Assembly: GCA_025361165.1 (NCBI GenBank)
Contig: JANYAU010000015.1
Span: forward strand, 1 to 43,798
Direction: 5' to 3'
DNA from: Betaproteobacteria bacterium
GTDB lineage: Bacteria; Pseudomonadota; Gammaproteobacteria; Burkholderiales; Thiobacteraceae
Length of the DNA: 43,798 nt
The notes below the pieces were generated by a model. The model did no database searches, had not been told where the DNA came from, and saw only the letters and a program-made list of their open reading frames with translations. The position numbers were made by a program, and so were the translations under genes. Positions within the stretch are counted from its first letter, which is position 1. Every line of letters begins with the position of its first letter. Below are positions 25,535 through 35,227 of the stretch, piece after piece.

Positions 25535-26761
25535 CTATTTTCTTCTATCTGGCTCGAGCCATGTCAAGACCGCGGCACAACGCGCAGCGAATACCGCCTG
25601 CTTGATCGCGTCGCCGCCTTGATGCTGTTGCGCAATCGCACCCGTATTGATTTCAGAGGCAATTCGATACGCCGCGCGCAGCCGCTCTGCCGGCGCCATG
25701 ATCTTGTGTTCGTAACCGGGGCGGCCCGCGTAGTCCGCTTCGCAGGCTTGTAAAAACTGTTCGAAGCGTTGCGGTTGGCGGAACGCATCCACATTTTGCA
25801 ACAACTGCACCAGTATATCGGCGCCCGCTTGGGCCGCGCTATGCACATCCCCGTGCCAACGCGCCACTAACAGTGCCAACTCTCTACACTCATTCGGTGC
25901 TTTGAGGCGGGCGCTGACGTCCCGCACCAAGGCTACGCTGCGCGCTTCGTGACCCGCGTGATTCGGCCATTGGGCCGGCGGCGTCGCGCCTTTTCCCAGA
26001 TCGTGGGTCAATGCGGCAAAGCGTACCGGCAAGGCATAGCCGCGCGCCGCCGCTTGATCGATGGCCAGCATGACATGCACGCCGGTATCAATCTCGGGAT
26101 GGCTTTTGGGATGTTGCGGCACGCCAAATAAAGCATCCACCTCGGGCAGAATTTTGGCCAGCGCGCCGCAAGCGCGCAGCGCTTCAAACATGTGCGAGGG
26201 CTTGGCTTCCATCAAGCCGCGCGCCATTTCCTGCCACACGCGCTCCGGCACCAGCGCATCGACTTCGCCGCTCGCCACCATTTGCGCCATCAGCGCCAGG
26301 GTTTCTTCGGCAATCACAAATTCGGAAAAACGTGCCGCAAAACGCGCCACGCGCAGAATGCGCACCGGGTCTTCGGCAAAGGCGGGGCTGACATGGCGCA
26401 ATACTTTCGCTGCGAGGTCGCGCTGACCGTGGTAGGGATCGACCATCTGCCCCGCTTCGTCCTTGGCGATCGCATTGATGGTGAGGTCACGCCGCGCCAA
26501 GTCTTGCTCCAGAGTCACCTCTGGTGCGGCATAGACTTGAAAACCTTTGTAGCCGCGCGCGGTTTTGCGCTCGGTGCGCGCCAAGGCATATTCCTCGTGC
26601 GTTTGCGGATGCAGAAATACCGGAAAATCTTTGCCCACCGGCGTATAGCCCAAACGCGCCATGTCTTCCGGCGTTGCGCCTACCACGACGAAGTCGCGGT
26701 CTTGCACCGGTAGCCCGAGCAACTCATCACGCACCGCGCCGCCGACCGTGTAGATTTTCAT
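25535..26761 (-). CDS. cca: Multifunctional CCA-adding enzyme (tRNA nucleotidyltransferase)
   Basis: The enzyme adds or repairs the 3' CCA of tRNAs. The 408-residue protein begins MKIYTVGGAVRDELLGLP and carries DRDFVVVG, ARRDLTINAIA and the DPVRILRVARFAARF helix of class II nucleotidyltransferases, followed by an HD domain (FAALTHDLGKG) as in E. coli Cca. I chose ATG 26761; the longer frame from 26803 adds 14 unrelated residues. It lies between the NDUFA9-like reductase (10 bases) and EI24 (9 bases), so these form one transcription unit. Confidence 0.95.
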   Translation of the reverse strand: MKIYTVGGAVRDELLGLPVQDRDFVVVGATPEDMARLGYTPVGKDFPVFLHPQTHEEYALARTERKTARGYKGFQVYAAPEVTLEQDLARRDLTINAIAKDEAGQMVDPYHGQRDLAAKVLRHVSPAFAEDPVRILRVARFAARFSEFVIAEETLALMAQMVASGEVDALVPERVWQEMARGLMEAKPSHMFEALRACGALAKILPEVDALFGVPQHPKSHPEIDTGVHVMLAIDQAAARGYALPVRFAALTHDLGKGATPPAQWPNHAGHEARSVALVRDVSARLKAPNECRELALLVARWHGDVHSAAQAGADILVQLLQNVDAFRQPQRFEQFLQACEADYAGRPGYEHKIMAPAERLRAAYRIASEINTGAIAQQHQGGDAIKQAVFAARCAAVLTWLEPDRRK

Positions 26762-26771
26762 AGGCGAAATA

Positions 26772-27848
26772 CTAGCGCCGCGCGCTGCCGCGAAAATCGT
26801 CAAACGGCGAACGCTGCGCCGCCTGTGCCAGATATTTGGGTGCGATCACTTCCAGCGGCGTGGGCTGAAAACCAAACACCGCCGGAAAATCGCAGCCGCA
26901 CACGCTGCCGCATTTTAATGCGTAGCAATCATCGCGCGTCATCAGCTTGCCCGGCAACCACTCCAATAGCCATGCCTGAAAATACGACCAGCGGTCGTTA
27001 AGCGTAAACACCCAAGACTTGCGGCTTTGAATCTGGGCCACGTAGTCCACCAATTGTCGCAGCGTGTAGACTTTCGGTCCGCACAAGTCATAAGCCTGAC
27101 CGAAGGTCGCCGGATTTTCCAGGCTCATCACAAAAGCGCGCGCCACGTCCTCAACATACACCGGCTGCAATTTGGCGTCGCCGCAAGCCAGTGGCATTAG
27201 CGGCAAGCGCCGCAACAGCAATGCGAATTGATTGAGGAAGCTATCCTCCGGCCCGAAAATCACCGAGGGACGGAACACGGTCAGCGCCAAGTTTTGACCA
27301 CGGGTGAATTTGGGACCATCCAGATACCAGCGTTCATTCTCGCTATGCGCCAACCCGGCCTCGCATACCAACGCCTCGCCCACTCCCTTGGAACGCGAAT
27401 AGGCGCTGCGGGCAGTGGCATCGGCATGCAACGCGCTCATGTGCAGCAGCCGTTTAATACCGTGCTTGGCGCAAGCCTGGAGAATTTTACGCGGCAGTTC
27501 GATATGCACTTGATAAAAATCGCCGCGCGCCACACCCGGTTTGTCGATACGCCCAGCCGTGGTCTCATGCAAGATACCGGCGAGATTGATCACTGCTTCC
27601 ATGCCGGCCAACACGTCATTTAATTCGCCTGGATCGTGAATATTCGCTTCCACCACGTCCACGCCGGACAGTACCAGCAGATCTTTGCTGCGCTCGCGGT
27701 GACGCGTCGGCACCCGCACTGCGTAGCCTTGCTCGCTCAACAGATGAACGATAGGGTGGCCAACAAATCCCGCACCACCGATGACGCAAACGGTGCGCAC
27801 TTTTGGCAGCGGCGCGCGCACCACAATGTTGCTCTCATGCGCAGTCAT
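26772..27848 (-). CDS. NAD(P)-binding protein, NDUFA9-like extended SDR
   Basis: The 358-residue protein begins with a Rossmann motif VIGGAGFVGHPIVHLL and the ARSAYSRSKGVGE segment, in which the tyrosine and lysine replace the usual YxxxK of active reductases. It is an atypical extended SDR of the NDUFA9 (complex I assembly) family, often annotated complex I NDUFA9 subunit family protein. Substrate unknown. A short C-terminal part near residue 310 holds three close cysteines (CYALKCGSVCGCD), possibly metal binding. Upstream is ppk1 (82 bases away), downstream cca. Confidence 0.85.
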   Translation of the reverse strand: MTAHESNIVVRAPLPKVRTVCVIGGAGFVGHPIVHLLSEQGYAVRVPTRHRERSKDLLVLSGVDVVEANIHDPGELNDVLAGMEAVINLAGILHETTAGRIDKPGVARGDFYQVHIELPRKILQACAKHGIKRLLHMSALHADATARSAYSRSKGVGEALVCEAGLAHSENERWYLDGPKFTRGQNLALTVFRPSVIFGPEDSFLNQFALLLRRLPLMPLACGDAKLQPVYVEDVARAFVMSLENPATFGQAYDLCGPKVYTLRQLVDYVAQIQSRKSWVFTLNDRWSYFQAWLLEWLPGKLMTRDDCYALKCGSVCGCDFPAVFGFQPTPLEVIAPKYLAQAAQRSPFDDFRGSARR

Positions 27849-27930
27849 ATCTATCCTGAAATTTATCTAAAATGTTACGAAAACACGCGAGGCAAAGTTT
27901 AACCCGAAAGGGAGAAGGATGGGGCCGCGC

Positions 27931-30003
27931 TTATTTAATGGGCTTGGCGAGATCGAATAAGAGTTTGGTTTGGGCGCAATAAGGCTTGCCGCGACGCGGC
28001 CTAAGCGGGATATATTCACCCGACGCGAGCATCTCCCGCGTCTGGCAGTTGTCTTTGAGATAGGGTTCCAATCCTTCTTTGATGACACGCTTCTTCAACC
28101 TCGGATCGAGCACCGGAAACGCCACCTCAATGCGACGATACAAATTGCGGTGCATCCAATCGGCGCTGGAGAGGTAAATATCTTCCGCGCCGCCATTGTG
28201 AAAATAATAAATACGGGTGTGCTCCAAAAAGCGTCCCACTAAGGAACGCACCCGGATATGCTCGGATACGCCCGGTATGCCGGGCTTCAGGGCGCACACA
28301 CCGCGAATAATCAGATCGATTTTCACGCCGGCTTGCGATGCCTCATACAAGGCATGGATGGTTTTTTCATCCACCAAGGCATTCATTTTAGCGATAATGC
28401 GCGCGGGCTGGCCGGCTTTGGCATGCGCGATCTCGCCGCCAATCGCGGCCAGCACATTGGATAGCATAGTGAACGGCGCTTGCCATAAGTGGGCGAGTTT
28501 TCCCGCTTTGCCCAGGCCGGTAAGCTGCATGAACACATTGGCGGCATCGGTGCAGATTTCTGGGTGGGTAGTGAATAAGCCGAAATCGGTATAGAGCTTG
28601 GCGGTGCTTGGATGATAATTGCCAGTGCCGAGATGGAGATAGCGCCGGAGACCCTCCTCCTCGCGCCGCACTACCAGCATCATCTTAGCGTGGGTCTTGT
28701 ATCCGACCACGCCATACACGACATGCGCACCGGCTTCTTCCAAACGCTGCGCCCAGTTGATGTTCGCTTCTTCGTCGAAACGCGCCAGCAGTTCGACCAC
28801 GACCGTTACTTCTTTCCCGCTGCGCGCCGCTTCGATCAACGCCTCCATGATTTCGGAATCGGCGCCGGTGCGGTACACCGTTTGCTTAATCGAAAGCACC
28901 TGCGGGTCGCGCGCCGCCTGTTGGATGAACTCGATGACCGGCGCGAATGACTGAAAAGGATGGTGCAGCAAAATGTCTTGGGCGCGAACTGCGCTGAACA
29001 TGTCTTCATGTTTGTGGAGCACCATCGGCAAGCCGGGTACGAAGCTCGGGTATTTGAGATCGGGCCGATCCACCCACAAAGGCACTTGCATCAAGCGCAC
29101 CAGATTCACCAGGCCATGCACCTGATACAAATCTTCCGGTGCGAGATCGAATTGGCTGAGCAAAAATACCGCCATTTCCGGCGAGCAGTTGTCCGCCACT
29201 TCGAGCCGCACCGCGTTACCGAAGTGGCGATGCGACAGTTCGCCTTGCAGCGCCTCGCGCAGATTCTTCACCTCTTCCTCGTCCACGAACAAGTCCGAAT
29301 TGCGCGTGAGGCGGAATTGATAGCAGCCTTTCACGTTCATTCCCGTGAATAGCTCTCCGACATGCGCGTGCAATACCGAAGACAAAAACACAAAACCGTA
29401 TTCGCAGCCCGCAACCGCTGCGGGTAGCCGAATCACCCGCGGCAAGACGCGCGGCGCCTGCACGATCGCCGTACCGGAGTTGCGGCCGAAGGCGTCTTTG
29501 CCCTCTAATTCGACGGCGAAATTCAGGCTCTTATTTAAGACGCGTGGAAAAGGATGCGCGGGGTCAAGACCGATCGGCGTCAACACCGGCATGACCTCGC
29601 GGAAGAAATACTCTTTCACCCATTGGCTCTGCACCGCGTTCCATTGGGTGCGGCGCAAAAAGCGAATATCCTGCTGCGCCAGTTCCGGCAAAATACCTTC
29701 GTTAAGCAAGGCATATTGGCGCGCCACTAGCGCGTGAACTTGTTGTGCAATGGCTTTAAAAGCGAGTCGCGGGGTCAGTCCATCCGGTCCGGTCACCGTA
29801 CTATTGTATTTGATCTGCTCCTTCAAACCCGCCACGCGGATCTCGAAAAACTCATCCAGATTGCTCGATACGATGCACAGAAACTTGAGCCGTTCCAACA
29901 CCGGCACGCTCGCTTCCTCGGCCTGGGCCAGCACGCGTGTGTTGAACGCAAGCTGAGCCAGTTCGCGATTGAGGTAGAGTTCGTGGGTGTCGAGATTGGA
30001 CAT
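27931..30003 (-). CDS. ppk1: Polyphosphate kinase 1
   Basis: PPK1 makes inorganic polyphosphate from ATP, reversibly. The 690-residue protein begins MSNLDTHELYLNRELAQLAFN and contains the active-site histidine in YKTHAKM (His438, matching H435 of E. coli), HLGTGNYHPSTA, and the C-terminal RSLVGRFLEHTRIYYF and SSADWMHRNLYRRIEVAFP. Full length. It lies downstream of yggX; a hairpin with a T-run ends the yggX transcript before it, so ppk1 probably has its own promoter. Confidence 0.97.
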   Translation of the reverse strand: MSNLDTHELYLNRELAQLAFNTRVLAQAEEASVPVLERLKFLCIVSSNLDEFFEIRVAGLKEQIKYNSTVTGPDGLTPRLAFKAIAQQVHALVARQYALLNEGILPELAQQDIRFLRRTQWNAVQSQWVKEYFFREVMPVLTPIGLDPAHPFPRVLNKSLNFAVELEGKDAFGRNSGTAIVQAPRVLPRVIRLPAAVAGCEYGFVFLSSVLHAHVGELFTGMNVKGCYQFRLTRNSDLFVDEEEVKNLREALQGELSHRHFGNAVRLEVADNCSPEMAVFLLSQFDLAPEDLYQVHGLVNLVRLMQVPLWVDRPDLKYPSFVPGLPMVLHKHEDMFSAVRAQDILLHHPFQSFAPVIEFIQQAARDPQVLSIKQTVYRTGADSEIMEALIEAARSGKEVTVVVELLARFDEEANINWAQRLEEAGAHVVYGVVGYKTHAKMMLVVRREEEGLRRYLHLGTGNYHPSTAKLYTDFGLFTTHPEICTDAANVFMQLTGLGKAGKLAHLWQAPFTMLSNVLAAIGGEIAHAKAGQPARIIAKMNALVDEKTIHALYEASQAGVKIDLIIRGVCALKPGIPGVSEHIRVRSLVGRFLEHTRIYYFHNGGAEDIYLSSADWMHRNLYRRIEVAFPVLDPRLKKRVIKEGLEPYLKDNCQTREMLASGEYIPLRPRRGKPYCAQTKLLFDLAKPIK

Positions 30004-30018
30004 GGGTTGGGTCAGATG

Positions 30019-30046
30019 AAAAAGGCCGCTAATGTAGCGGCCTTAT
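30019..30046 (-). terminator. Terminator after yggX
   Basis: On the minus strand AAGGCCGCT, loop ACATT, AGCGGCCTT (9-bp stem, 30044-30022) is followed by T bases (30023-30019). It sits between the yggX stop (30083) and the ppk1 start (30003). Confidence 0.85.
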
Positions 30047-30082
30047 CGGGTCATAGCGAACTATATGACCGTTTGGTGACAG

Positions 30083-30361
30083 CTATTTGCCTTTGCCTTG
30101 CGGCACAAACCCCGCAGGCATATCGGCGCCGCCGCCGAAGAAATACGCTTCCATCTGCTCGGCTAAATATTTGCGCGCCTTGATGTCGGCCAAATTGAGC
30201 CGGTTTTCATTCACCAGCATGGTTTGCAAGCCGATCCAGCCTTGCCACGCTTCTTTGGACACGCTTTCGAAAATTCGCTTACCCAATTCGCCGGGATAAG
30301 GCGGGAAATCGAGCCCTGCGGCCTCGCGGCCGAGTTTGACGCAATGAATCATCCGGGACAT
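30083..30361 (-). CDS. yggX: Fe(2+)-trafficking protein YggX
   Basis: This 92-residue protein begins [32 protein letters not shown], the family signature with conserved Cys7, and ends after an [11 protein letters not shown] tail. YggX is proposed to help protect iron-sulfur clusters from oxidants and to handle labile iron. I chose ATG 30361, with AAGGAAAG upstream, over the longer frame from 30391. It is followed by a terminator and preceded by the GGDEF-EAL gene on the same strand. Confidence 0.94.
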   Translation of the reverse strand: MSRMIHCVKLGREAAGLDFPPYPGELGKRIFESVSKEAWQGWIGLQTMLVNENRLNLADIKARKYLAEQMEAYFFGGGADMPAGFVPQGKGK

Positions 30362-30421
30362 GTTTCTTTCCTTCAAAATTCGGTAAAACACTCATGATAG
30401 CGCAATTGCCGGCCCAGATGG

Positions 30422-33268
30422 CTACAGGGAAACCCCATTCAGCGCGGGGTGTTCCGCGCGCGGCATATCAAGATGGTAGCCCTGCACCATGTCGACACCG
30501 AATTTTTTGAGCATCTCCAGGGTCTCGGCGTCTTCGACGAATTCCGCGACGGTGATTTTGCGCATGCCGCGCGCCACATCGACGATGGATTTCACGAATA
30601 CTTGGTTGTCGCGGTCGTTCGGTAGATCGCGAATGAACAAACCGTCGATTTTCAGAATATCTGCCTTCAAATGCTTGAGATAGGCGAAGGAAGAGAAACC
30701 AGTGCCAAAATCGTCGAGACAAATCCGGCAACCGGTCTGGTGCAAAGCCTCGATGAAGCGCTGCGCATCATGCAGATCGGACACCGCCGAAGTTTCGGTC
30801 AACTCGACCAGCAGGCGGAACGGCTCCACACCCCGCTTGCGCAGTTCCTCGGCGATAAACTGTGGCAATAGCGGATCATCGAAAGAACGGCCCGAGATAT
30901 TCACGGCGAGCGCGGGGATCTCGCGTGATTTAGCCAACAGGCGCACGCTTTGTCCAATCACCCAGCGATCAATGTCGAGCACCTTACCGGTCTTTTCCGC
31001 CAGCGGAATAAAATGGCCCGGCATAATGATGCGCTCGGGGTCTTTTTCGTCGATCATGCGCACCAGTACTTCGAGGTGCGAGAGTGAGCAGTCGGTGGCG
31101 TTGTACACGCCTTGGAAATGCAGTCGCAGCAAGTTGTTGTCGAGTGCGTTGCTGATGCGTTCGTTCCAGGATAGCCGCGACAACATCTCGCGTGAAGCAT
31201 CGAGATCGGAGCGGTAACTGCGCCAGGCATTTTTACCGGCTTCTTTTGCTTGGTACATCGCCGCATCGGCATGCGCAATCAGCTCTTCCGCGTTGTCGGC
31301 ATGGGTGGGATAGAGCGCGATGCCGAGGCTGGTGGTGAGGCGGATATTCTGGCCTTCAAAGCGGAAGGGGATTTGCGAAATCGAACGTACGACACGCTCG
31401 GCCAGCATCGCCGCTTCGCGTTCGCCCGCATCCGGCACCAAGAGCGCGAATTCATCGCCGCCCAAGCGACTGAAGATTTCGTTACGCCGGATCAGTGTGC
31501 TGACTTCGCCCGCGACGCGGATCAACATCGCATCACCGGCACGGTGGCCGAAAGTGTCGTTCACATATTTGAATTCATCCAAATCGAAGAACAGCAGCGC
31601 ACCTTGGGAATTGCGCCGGTCGGAATCCACCAGCATGCGCCCCAGCTCTTCTTGAAAGCGGTGCCGATTGTAAAGGCCGGTGAGCGAATCGCGCTCGGCG
31701 AGATAGATCAATTGTTCCGCGGTTTGGCGCTCGCGTGTCACGTCCTCGTAAATCCACAAGCGCCCAATGAATCGCCCTTCCTGATCGCGCACCGGATAGG
31801 AAAGCTGGGTCACTACTCGCCCATCGGCCATCACGATTTCGAAGGTCTCGGATACTTCGTGCGTATCCATGACAAACAAAATGTGTTTGGAAAAATGATC
31901 TGGCCGCGCCAACACATTGGCGGAGTATCCCACTACCTCGGTGGTGAGCCGCCCCGCGAGATCGACGTTGTCACGAATCAGCCAGATGCGCCGGAACGCG
32001 GGATTGACGTATATCACACGATTTTCGGCATTCTCGAACAGGATGCCGATATTCATCGCCGATAGCAGTGAGCTCATGCGCGCCTGTTCTTGCCGTGATT
32101 GATCCAGCAGGCGGCCTTGAATATCCTTCGATTGTTTCAGCTCTTCAATCGCGTCTTGCAGCACGAACTCGTATTGCTTCAGCTCGGTAATATCGCGAAT
32201 ACTGCTGCGGTGGCCCAGAAATTCACTCGCGCTGCCGTAAATGGGCTGCCACGACATCGCCCCCCAGAAAATATCGCCATCCTTGCGCTGCATGCGAAAA
32301 TCGAAGGCTTCGCCCATGCCGCCCTTCACCGCTCGCCCGAACTCTTTTAGTACTCGCGACCGATCCTCCGGTACGACCAGCGCCATGGGGAAATCCGCCA
32401 TCGCCAAACACTCCTCGGCCGTGTAGCCGGTCAAACGCTCGACCGATGAGTTGACCCAAATCAGCTTACCGTTCGGATCGATCCAGTTTTCCCAGTCATA
32501 GGTGTAATCGGCAATGGCATGAAATTTCGCTTCGCTCTCAGCTAAGGCTTGCACTCGCTGTTGCACCGCGTTAGACATTTGATTCATGGCTTGCGTCAAC
32601 AGCCCGACTTCGTCGTTGCTTTTCACCGGCAATTCGACATCGAAGTTTCCCTGGGCGATTTGTTGGCTGGCTTGGGTCAAAAGCCTCAAGTGGCGTGTCA
32701 GCCACAAGCCTAATCCGGCCAGCAGAAACACGGTCAGCAATATTTCGGTCGCCGCGATTAAAAGGCTTTGTTGCGCAAGCTGCCGTTTAGCTAAAACCAA
32801 ATGGTTAAGCGTAATCCCATAGCGCATTTCGCCGTATTTTTGGCCGGCGAATTCGATCGTAACCCGCGTATTAAATACTCTGCTGGGCGTCACATCGACG
32901 CCAGCCATGTCTTGATCGAGTGCCGGCAAGGGGCGGCTCCGATCCCATCCGGCGGACGCTACCACCTTAGCCCGGTTATCCAGCAGCACCAGATAGATGA
33001 GGCCCTGGTCGGATTGAATGCCTTTTAGAATCTCGCCCAGGGTTGCATAATCGCGTTGCGCCATCGGGCCGACCAAAGCGGCATTGAACAGTGGCTTTAA
33101 GTCATCGTTCTGGCGCTGAGCTTGATCGACAAAACCGTTACCCGTCAAGCGTATGCTATTCCCGACGAGCAAGGAGAGCATGACGATTTCGACCACGACA
33201 CTCGCCAAAATCAGCTTAGCGCGCAGCGATTTAACAGCAGAGAATTTGAACAAAGGAGAGATCCGCAA
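30422..33268 (-). CDS. HAMP-PAS-PAS-GGDEF-EAL c-di-GMP signalling protein
   Basis: This 948-residue membrane protein has two membrane helices (about 18-39 and 168-190) flanking a roughly 125-residue periplasmic sensor, then HAMP (about 190-240), two PAS domains (about 245-365 and 400-515), GGDEF (603-607 intact) and EAL. The EAL domain reads EVLVR (733-737) and retains ELTET (822-826), DDFGTG (852-857), KIDG and the VAEFVE loop, so both cyclase and phosphodiesterase activity look possible. The product-inhibition I site (RxxD) before GGDEF appears absent (RRNE). The longest frame starts at TTG 33268 with no clear ribosome site, so the start is uncertain. Three tandem PhnD-like binding proteins lie directly upstream on the same strand, which suggests a joint sensing module; the link is inference. 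Confidence 0.93.
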   Translation of the reverse strand: MRISPLFKFSAVKSLRAKLILASVVVEIVMLSLLVGNSIRLTGNGFVDQAQRQNDDLKPLFNAALVGPMAQRDYATLGEILKGIQSDQGLIYLVLLDNRAKVVASAGWDRSRPLPALDQDMAGVDVTPSRVFNTRVTIEFAGQKYGEMRYGITLNHLVLAKRQLAQQSLLIAATEILLTVFLLAGLGLWLTRHLRLLTQASQQIAQGNFDVELPVKSNDEVGLLTQAMNQMSNAVQQRVQALAESEAKFHAIADYTYDWENWIDPNGKLIWVNSSVERLTGYTAEECLAMADFPMALVVPEDRSRVLKEFGRAVKGGMGEAFDFRMQRKDGDIFWGAMSWQPIYGSASEFLGHRSSIRDITELKQYEFVLQDAIEELKQSKDIQGRLLDQSRQEQARMSSLLSAMNIGILFENAENRVIYVNPAFRRIWLIRDNVDLAGRLTTEVVGYSANVLARPDHFSKHILFVMDTHEVSETFEIVMADGRVVTQLSYPVRDQEGRFIGRLWIYEDVTRERQTAEQLIYLAERDSLTGLYNRHRFQEELGRMLVDSDRRNSQGALLFFDLDEFKYVNDTFGHRAGDAMLIRVAGEVSTLIRRNEIFSRLGGDEFALLVPDAGEREAAMLAERVVRSISQIPFRFEGQNIRLTTSLGIALYPTHADNAEELIAHADAAMYQAKEAGKNAWRSYRSDLDASREMLSRLSWNERISNALDNNLLRLHFQGVYNATDCSLSHLEVLVRMIDEKDPERIIMPGHFIPLAEKTGKVLDIDRWVIGQSVRLLAKSREIPALAVNISGRSFDDPLLPQFIAEELRKRGVEPFRLLVELTETSAVSDLHDAQRFIEALHQTGCRICLDDFGTGFSSFAYLKHLKADILKIDGLFIRDLPNDRDNQVFVKSIVDVARGMRKITVAEFVEDAETLEMLKKFGVDMVQGYHLDMPRAEHPALNGVSL

Positions 33269-33373
33269 AAGTGAAATCGTTCAATCGATTTTCTTTAAAT
33301 AATTCCGCCTCTAGCGACTGGCGGTAGCCGGATGCTAGCATGGTCTGTGCGAGATGAATATTACCACGCCGTC

Positions 33374-34231
33374 TTAAGGTTGCACGTCATCAAGCAAGCG
33401 TTTGAGTTCCTTGATGTACGGGTCCATGTTTTTTAAATCTGCTTCTTCCACCGGGCGCATCCCTTCGAATCCGCCTTGTTTGAGGAAAGCACGACCGTCT
33501 GCGGTTCCCGAAAAACGCAGCAGGGCCGTCTTGATCTGTGCGATTCGCGCCTGCCCCAAACGGGCGTGGGCCAGATACATCACATGCGGCACATGCCGAG
33601 TTTGCGCGACGATGCGAACGTTATTCCTGAGGTCCGCAGGCATCTGCTGCAATGCCGCATGTTCCGTGATCGCGGCATCCGCCTCGCCGCGCAGCACCGC
33701 CAGCACCGCATTATTGTGAGAAGCTACATCCAAAATCGTCACGCTTGCATCCGGTACGAGTCCGTTGTCGCGCAGCAATTGCTGACCCATGATGGTCACC
33801 AAGGCCAGCCGGTCCGGCGTCGCGATGCGTTTACCTTTGAGGTCTTGCAAGCTCCGGATCGGCGAATTGCGCGCCACCACCACAATACCGAGCAACTCCC
33901 GGGTATACATGACCAGCGGGATATAGCCCGCCTCGCGCTGCGCTAAACGCGCAAAATGCGGCGGCGTTACCACAATATCGTAGATGCCCTGTTGCGTCTG
34001 ATCGGTATACGTTTTAAAACTCGGCGCAGTGAATAGATTGACCGGTTCTCGCAATTCATTTGCCAGGTACACGCGCATCGGCTGATACAAATCCAATAAG
34101 GCCCGCGTACTCAAATAGGGGAATATCCCCATATCCAGCGAGTGCCGATCCGCAGCTTGCGCGCGCGGGAGCGCAAGCGCGAGCAACAGGAACAAACCAA
34201 CGCGGCCAAGGTGTCTGAGATTGCTGAACAT
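33374..34231 (-). CDS. PhnD-like periplasmic substrate-binding protein A
   Basis: This 285-residue protein has a signal peptide (about 1-26, LFLLLALALPRAQA) and a PF12974-type fold. Visible family marks are MGIFPYLSTRALLDLYQPMRVYLANEL, NLFTAPSFKTY, DIVVTPPHFARLAQREAGYIPL, DLKGKRIATPDRLALVT and HNNAVLAVLRGEADAAI. It is the third of three tandem paralogues and lies 105 bases upstream of the GGDEF-EAL gene. There is no permease or ATPase anywhere near, so it is probably a sensor component rather than part of an uptake system. The ligand could be a phosphorus or sulfur oxyanion; this is a guess. Confidence 0.9.
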   Translation of the reverse strand: MFSNLRHLGRVGLFLLLALALPRAQAADRHSLDMGIFPYLSTRALLDLYQPMRVYLANELREPVNLFTAPSFKTYTDQTQQGIYDIVVTPPHFARLAQREAGYIPLVMYTRELLGIVVVARNSPIRSLQDLKGKRIATPDRLALVTIMGQQLLRDNGLVPDASVTILDVASHNNAVLAVLRGEADAAITEHAALQQMPADLRNNVRIVAQTRHVPHVMYLAHARLGQARIAQIKTALLRFSGTADGRAFLKQGGFEGMRPVEEADLKNMDPYIKELKRLLDDVQP

Positions 34232-34296
34232 CTGCCCCTCCCAAAATTTTCAACCATTCACTGGAAAACCCGGCCCAGGCTGTGCAACCGCCCGCG

Positions 34297-35175
34297 TTAA
34301 CGCGGATCTGGGTACCCCGTCATAATCTGCTTGGCGCGCTTGGCATAGGAATCCATCGCCTGCATTTCGCTGGCGCTCGGCGGCACAATGTCTTGATAAC
34401 GATAACGCGCCAAAAAATGACGGCCGACTCCGGACTGATGCCCAAAATCCAGGAGCGCGCGCTGCAATTGTGCCACCTCGCCCTTGCTTAGTTGGGGATT
34501 GGCCATGAATACATTGGTGGGCATCTCCCCGAGGGTGCCAACTACGCGCACTGCCTCGCGCATTTCTGGTGGCATGGTGGCGAACGGCGCGGAAGAAATA
34601 ATTGCGGCATCCGCATTACCATTGATTACCGCCTGCACCGCGGCATTGTGGTAAGTAAAATGCGCCGCCAGCGGCACATTACCGCCCAAGACCAAACCTT
34701 GCGCGCGCAGCCAATCCTCCGCGCGTAACGTCACCAATGCCAAACTGTCGACCAACGCGATGCGCTTGCCTAGTAGATCGCTGGCCTGTCTGATGCGGCT
34801 CTGTTTTGCAACCAATACCACCCCCGTTTGCTGCGGTATGAATTGCGCCACCGGCACCAGCCCTGCCTCGATTTGCGCTAGCCGCGCGAGGTGTGCGGGC
34901 ATCAGCGCCAAATCATATTCGCCGCCCGCGCTGCGCAAATAAAACGTCTTAAAGTCCGGCGCGGTAAATAGTTCGACGGGCCGCGCCAGAAATAACGCCA
35001 ACTGTTCACGCAGCGGCTGATACGCCGACAACATACTACGCGGACTGAGGTTGGGCACGATGCCGACGATCAAAGGTTTTGCCGCCGGACTCGCGTGCGC
35101 CGCGGAAAATAAATATTCGGCAGCGCACGCAACACACGCCAGCAATACGCTACGCCGCTTAAACTTGAGAGTCAC
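34297..35175 (-). CDS. PhnD-like periplasmic substrate-binding protein B
   Basis: This paralogue of protein A is about 292 residues. I start it at GTG 35175 (TLKFKRRSVLLACVACAAE), where GGAAAG lies at a good distance; the longer frame to 35325 would run into the end of protein C and lacks a signal-like start. The N terminus, with KRRS and a hydrophobic stretch ending SAAHA, is a signal peptide. Family marks include VPNLSPRSMLSAYQPLREQL, ELFTAPDFKTFY, AHLARLAQIEAGLVP and YHNAAVQAVINGNADAAI. It lies 52 bases after protein C and 65 bases before protein A. Confidence 0.88.
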   Translation of the reverse strand: MTLKFKRRSVLLACVACAAEYLFSAAHASPAAKPLIVGIVPNLSPRSMLSAYQPLREQLALFLARPVELFTAPDFKTFYLRSAGGEYDLALMPAHLARLAQIEAGLVPVAQFIPQQTGVVLVAKQSRIRQASDLLGKRIALVDSLALVTLRAEDWLRAQGLVLGGNVPLAAHFTYHNAAVQAVINGNADAAIISSAPFATMPPEMREAVRVVGTLGEMPTNVFMANPQLSKGEVAQLQRALLDFGHQSGVGRHFLARYRYQDIVPPSASEMQAMDSYAKRAKQIMTGYPDPR

Positions 35176-35227
35176 GCATTCTTTCCGGCTGCCACGCATA
35201 CACATCCGGCTCTGCGCCCGGGTGACA

